Source: an uncultured Lachnospiraceae bacterium (lineage in GTDB: Bacteria > Bacillota > Clostridia > Lachnospirales > Lachnospiraceae). From it: a DNA stretch of 15,615 bases. Positions 12,615-15,615 of the stretch are shown in pieces. The position numbers and the translations under genes were made by a program. The notes below the pieces were generated by a model, which was given only the letters and a program-made list of their open reading frames with translations, was not told the origin of the DNA and ran no database searches. The stretch's first letter is position 1, and the number at the start of each line of letters is the position of its first letter. The stretch covers positions 1-15,615 of the forward strand of contig CAMPAP010000064.1 in NCBI GenBank assembly GCA_946631935.1. Direction: 5' to 3'.

Positions 12615-15311
12615 ATGTTTGCTGAAGCTTTATATCATCTGACCATCAGGCCGCTTGAAATACTGTTTGAAACTGTCTTTTTTATTCTTTTCAGGCTTAC
12701 AGGCAAGCCTCTTTTTACCATTGTCGGACTCAGCATATTTGTGAATATCCTGGTCCTTCCTCTGTACAGACGCGCAGACAGGCTCCAGTCCGAGCAACGT
12801 AGTGCCGAGAAGCAGATGGAAAAGAGCCTGTCCCATATAAAAAAGACTTTTAAAGGCGATGAAAAAGTCATGATGACACAGGCTTATTACCGCATCAGCG
12901 GATATAAGCCTATTTTTGCATTAAAGGGAGCTTCATCCCTTCTTCTTCAGATTCCGTTTTTTATCGCGGCATACAGGTTTCTTTCGGGAGTGAGCGTTCT
13001 TGACGGGATGCCATCGCTTCTTGTCAGATCGTTTTCGGATCCCGCATCCTCTTTTTTCCTGATAAAAGATCTTGGTGCTCCGGATGGGGCATTATCCATT
13101 GGCGGCATCAGTATCAATGTTCTCCCCGTACTGATGACTCTCATCAATATCATTTCGGGAACAGTTTATTCCAGGGACCATCTTGTTAAGGAAAAAGTGC
13201 AACTTATTGTAACTGCGCTTGTTTTCCTGGTGCTTCTTTATAATTCACCTTCGGGACTTGTTCTTTACTGGACATTCAATAATATATTCTCGCTTTGCAA
13301 AAATGTGGTCCAGAAGGTAGCAGAAAGCAGGAAGGCAGGTGCAGAAATAAAGACCGGCGAAGGAATGAAGGCAGGTGACGTGCAGACTTCATCCGGACTT
13401 TTTTTCTCCTGCTCATTTTTTATGGCGTTGCTTACCGGTCTTTACATCCCTTCGAATCTTCTTGCATCATCAGCTACTGAGTTCATAAACCCTCTTAAGA
13501 TATTTGACCCGTCACTTTATCTTGTATATTCCCTTTTTCTCGGAATGGGAGTTTTCGTTGTGTGGATGGGGATCTATTATCTTTTTTCCGATGATAAAAA
13601 AAGAAGGATCTTTTCTGCGGTGATGACGGCAGTGTGCGCATGCGCATTTGCAGATTATCTTCTTTCCGGACACGGACTGGGCAAGATCTCCGCAGAACTT
13701 AAATACGACAACCCTCCTGCATTTGCAACAAAGCTTATGGCATTAAACCTTCTGCTTATTGCAGTGCTGTCTTTTGCCTCTGTAATGACAGTTATAAAAA
13801 AGAGCGTATTTGCCCGAAGCATTGTGCTTACCGGGTGCGCAGCAATGATCTGCATTTCCTTTGTCAACGTGCATGGTATCAATTTGGAATATAAGGAGTA
13901 TGAGAAGATATACTCATCTTCTGCCGATTACGACCTGATGCCCGAGATCACGCTTTCAAGGACCGGTAAAAATGTTGTTGTCATCATGCTGGACAGAAGT
14001 CTTGGTGCTGCCATGATGTATGAACTTAATGAAAGACCGGATCTTGCGAATTCCTTTGACGGCTTTACTTATTATCATGACACCATATCCTTCGGGTCGC
14101 AGACGAACCTTGCAATGCCTGCCGTGTTCGGAGGATATGAATATATGCCTCATGAACTGAATAAAAGAGCTTCGGAGTCCCTTGAAGAAAAAACGAATGA
14201 GGCATTAAAGGTTCTTCCTGTTCTTTTCCTTAATAACGGCTACGGCGTAACCGTCATGGATCCTCCCTATGCGGGATATCAGGAAACGCCGGATCTTAGC
14301 ATATTTGATGATTATCCGGATATAAAGAAATACATCTCGAACAATAAGCTTAATTCCGGGTCTGAGGAAATGAGCATGCTTTCTTTTAAAAGAAAAAAGA
14401 GAAACATGTTTTACTATGCGTTTATGAAGACCGTGCCATTACCTCTTCAGGGAGTGCTATATGATGACGGAAACTATAACATGGGTCAGACTAAGGCGAC
14501 CGGCTTTACGGAAGGTGGGGACGAGTCACTTTACGATGAGGAGCTGGGCATGTATGTTCAGCGCACTGATGATCTGATCCATGCAGAGGGTGTGAGCTCT
14601 TCTTTTATGGGATGGTATTCCGTACTTGAGAATCTTTCAGGAATAACGAACATAAAAGATGAAGATAAAGGCCAATTTCTTATGATGTACAATGCGGCCT
14701 CACATGAATCCACGCTTCTTCAGATGCCTGATTATACTCCGGCAGCCGTGATTGACAATTCCCTTTATTATTCCGATGATAACTACGTTATCGGAGGCGC
14801 CCAGATGCATCTTGATACCGAAAGAAACAGGGGCGCATATCATGCAAATATGGCAAGCCTTCTTCGCCTGGGTGAATGGTTCGATTACCTGCGAAGTGAA
14901 GGCGTATATGACAATACCAGAATAATCATCGTATCCGACCACGGCGACGATCTTCACATGTTCTGGGGCTTTGCATACGGTGAGGAAAAACTTCCCTGCG
15001 AAAGGTTTCTTCCTCTTTTCATGGTCAAGGATTTTGATTCACACGGTTTTAACATTTCCACGGACTTTATGACAAATGCGGACACCTGCGTCATGGCCGC
15101 ATCCGGAGGCGTGGTAGGTGAGGCCGTAAACCCCTTTACCGGGAAAAAACTGGACGGTCATGAGAAGGATGAGGAGACACTTTGGATCACCGCTTCAAAC
15201 GACTGGAGCATCAAGATAAATAACGGAAATACCTTCCTTCCAGCAGACTGGTATACGGTAAGCGGAAGCCCCTATGACGTGAATTCATGGGAATATCTGG
15301 GACATGAATAA
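12615..15311 (+). CDS. YidC/Oxa1-like domain fused to an LtaS-like (alkaline phosphatase superfamily) membrane enzyme
   Basis: An 898-residue multidomain membrane protein. Residues 1 to about 240 align with YidC/Oxa1/SpoIIIJ: FVNILVLPLYRRADRL, SLLLQIPFFIAAYRFL and the terminal NSPSGLVLYWTFNNIFS are family patterns; the arginine essential in YidC proteins (IxVR-xxLPL) is replaced by N44. A basic linker leads to five more hydrophobic helices (about 262-284, 300-323, 331-350, 373-394, 399-418), as in lipoteichoic acid synthase. An extracellular sulfatase-like domain (about 450-850) follows, with metal ligand D460 in VVVIMLD, probable nucleophile T497 in SQTNLAMP, H697, and D775/H776 in SDHGDD. 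The combination suggests a transferase modifying an envelope polymer with phosphoglycerol or a phospho-alcohol; substrate unknown. AAAGGA touches the ATG, with a six-codon frame (12605-12625) overlapping the start. Confidence 0.88.
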   Translation: MFAEALYHLTIRPLEILFETVFFILFRLTGKPLFTIVGLSIFVNILVLPLYRRADRLQSEQRSAEKQMEKSLSHIKKTFKGDEKVMMTQAYYRISGYKPIFALKGASSLLLQIPFFIAAYRFLSGVSVLDGMPSLLVRSFSDPASSFFLIKDLGAPDGALSIGGISINVLPVLMTLINIISGTVYSRDHLVKEKVQLIVTALVFLVLLYNSPSGLVLYWTFNNIFSLCKNVVQKVAESRKAGAEIKTGEGMKAGDVQTSSGLFFSCSFFMALLTGLYIPSNLLASSATEFINPLKIFDPSLYLVYSLFLGMGVFVVWMGIYYLFSDDKKRRIFSAVMTAVCACAFADYLLSGHGLGKISAELKYDNPPAFATKLMALNLLLIAVLSFASVMTVIKKSVFARSIVLTGCAAMICISFVNVHGINLEYKEYEKIYSSSADYDLMPEITLSRTGKNVVVIMLDRSLGAAMMYELNERPDLANSFDGFTYYHDTISFGSQTNLAMPAVFGGYEYMPHELNKRASESLEEKTNEALKVLPVLFLNNGYGVTVMDPPYAGYQETPDLSIFDDYPDIKKYISNNKLNSGSEEMSMLSFKRKKRNMFYYAFMKTVPLPLQGVLYDDGNYNMGQTKATGFTEGGDESLYDEELGMYVQRTDDLIHAEGVSSSFMGWYSVLENLSGITNIKDEDKGQFLMMYNAASHESTLLQMPDYTPAAVIDNSLYYSDDNYVIGGAQMHLDTERNRGAYHANMASLLRLGEWFDYLRSEGVYDNTRIIIVSDHGDDLHMFWGFAYGEEKLPCERFLPLFMVKDFDSHGFNISTDFMTNADTCVMAASGGVVGEAVNPFTGKKLDGHEKDEETLWITASNDWSIKINNGNTFLPADWYTVSGSPYDVNSWEYLGHE

Positions 15312-15327
15312 TTTTTAAAAATAAGTG

Positions 15328-15356
15328 TTGACAAGGCACCCCTTTATGTGTAAAAT
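15328..15356 (+). promoter_or_regulatory. Strong sigma-A promoter of the tRNA-Val/tRNA-Met operon
   Basis: A perfect -35 TTGACA (15328-15333), a 17-base spacer and -10 TAAAAT (15351-15356). The predicted start near 15363 coincides with a leader hairpin. Confidence 0.85.
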
Positions 15357-15362
15357 AGCCTT

Positions 15363-15381
15363 TGTCGGCAAAAAGCTGACA
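15363..15381 (+). repeat. Hairpin at the 5' end of the tRNA transcript
   Basis: TGTCGGC-AAAAA-GCTGACA folds into a 7-bp stem with one G-U pair and an A5 loop, starting at the predicted transcription start and ending six bases before tRNA-Val. There is no T-run, so it is a leader structure rather than a terminator. Confidence 0.55.
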
Positions 15382-15387
15382 TTAAAT

Positions 15388-15460
15388 GGAATCTTAGCTC
15401 AGCTGGGAGAGCATCTGCCTTACAAGCAGAGGGTCATAGGTTCGAGCTCTATAGGTTCCA
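15388..15460 (+). tRNA. tRNA-Val (anticodon TAC)
   Basis: Cloverleaf by eye: acceptor GGAATCT (15388-15394) with AGGTTCC (15453-15459), D stem GCTC/GAGC, anticodon stem TCTGC/GCAGA with loop CTTACAA giving TAC, T stem ATAGG/TCTAT (one G-U) with loop TTCGAGC, and discriminator A. CCA is not encoded. tRNA-Met begins six bases downstream. Confidence 0.96.
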
Positions 15461-15466
15461 TTTAGT

Positions 15467-15540
15467 GGCGAGGTAGCTCAGCTGGCTAGAGCACGCGGTT
15501 CATACCCGCGGTGTCGAGGGTTCGAGCCCCCCTCTCGCTA
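15467..15540 (+). tRNA. tRNA-Met, elongator type (anticodon CAT)
   Basis: Acceptor GGCGAGG with TCTCGCT, anticodon stem CGCGG/CCGCG with loop TTCATAC giving CAT, T loop TTCGAGC and discriminator A at 15540. The G1-U72 wobble and the overall sequence match Gram-positive elongator tRNA-Met, not the initiator (which has a C1-A72 mismatch and three G-C pairs in the anticodon stem). A tRNA-Ile with modified CAT cannot be fully excluded. The T stem has one A-C mismatch. CCA is not encoded. Confidence 0.93.
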
Positions 15541-15543
15541 TTC

Positions 15544-15571
15544 TAGCGAGATTAGATCTCGCTATTTTATT
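15544..15571 (+). terminator. Terminator of the tRNA operon, stem repeating the tRNA-Met 3' end
   Basis: TAGCGAGA (15544-15551), loop TTAGA and TCTCGCTA (15557-15564) form a perfect 8-bp stem followed by TTTTATTT. The right arm is identical to the last eight bases of tRNA-Met (15533-15540), so the left arm could also pair with the tRNA itself. Confidence 0.78.
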
Positions 15572-15583
15572 TAAGGAGAAAAT

Positions 15584-15615
15584 ATGGATGCACATGTAAA
15601 AATGTTACTTGATGA
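15584..15615 (+). CDS. Start of an unidentified gene (3' truncated by the window)
   Basis: AAGGAG (15573-15578) lies five bases before the ATG at 15584. Ten codons are visible (MDAHVKMLLD), too few to name the product. It begins 20 bases after the terminator stem of the tRNA operon, with no separate promoter visible, so its expression may depend on readthrough. Confidence 0.65.
   Translation, partial: MDAHVKMLLD

Noticed and set aside
12605..12625. Six-codon leader peptide before the YidC-sulfatase fusion
   Set aside because: Very short, with no repeated codon or attenuator structure. It may assist coupling, but there is no further support.
1..15615. CRISPR arrays, insertion sequences, prophage genes
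   Set aside because: No regularly spaced repeats, transposase, integrase or phage-like proteins were seen on either strand.

Overview
The window looks like chromosome of a low-to-moderate GC Gram-positive anaerobe of the Clostridia, most likely the Lachnospiraceae (Butyrivibrio/Roseburia-like). This is inferred from gene content: a ClpC tail followed by a small unknown protein and RadA, the long single-chain clostridial-type PurL, the cluster of AGGAG-type ribosome binding sites, consensus sigma-A promoters and tRNA genes without encoded CCA. No family or database search was run. All genes lie on the + strand and are densely packed.

Layout: (1) 1-2189, the end of a stress/repair operon: 3' end of clpC, a 134-residue protein of unknown function, and radA. 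(2) 2197-2361, a stand-alone tRNA-Trp(CCA) unit with its own promoter and intrinsic terminator. (3) 2410-4261, a surface-sugar module: two inverted repeats and an extended -10 promoter, an FdtA/QdtA-type nucleotide-sugar ketoisomerase homologue (with one catalytic His replaced), a GtrB/DPM1-like membrane glycosyltransferase started at a TTG overlapping the previous stop, and a small unknown protein. (4) 4344-5632, a promoter with a hairpin-rich leader, an unknown 158-residue protein, a TetR-family regulator and a strong terminator. (5) 5653-9467, purL, followed by a GC-rich hairpin. (6) 9487-12582, queH (queuosine synthesis), a zinc-ribbon membrane protein and argS. (7) 12615-15311, an 898-residue protein that joins a YidC/Oxa1-like domain to a complete LtaS-like alkaline-phosphatase-superfamily enzyme. 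(8) 15328-15583, a promoter, tRNA-Val(TAC), elongator tRNA-Met(CAT) and a terminator whose stem repeats the tRNA-Met 3' end, then the first codons of another gene.

The two themes are translation/housekeeping (tRNAs, ArgS, QueH, RadA, ClpC, PurL) and cell-envelope glycan or polymer decoration (ketoisomerase homologue, polyprenyl-phosphate glycosyltransferase, YidC-sulfatase fusion). The most unusual item is the YidC-sulfatase fusion: its insertase-like half lacks the arginine that is essential in typical YidC proteins, while the enzymatic half keeps all recognisable metal-site and nucleophile residues. This suggests that the insertase fold has been recruited to serve a dedicated envelope phospho-transferase.
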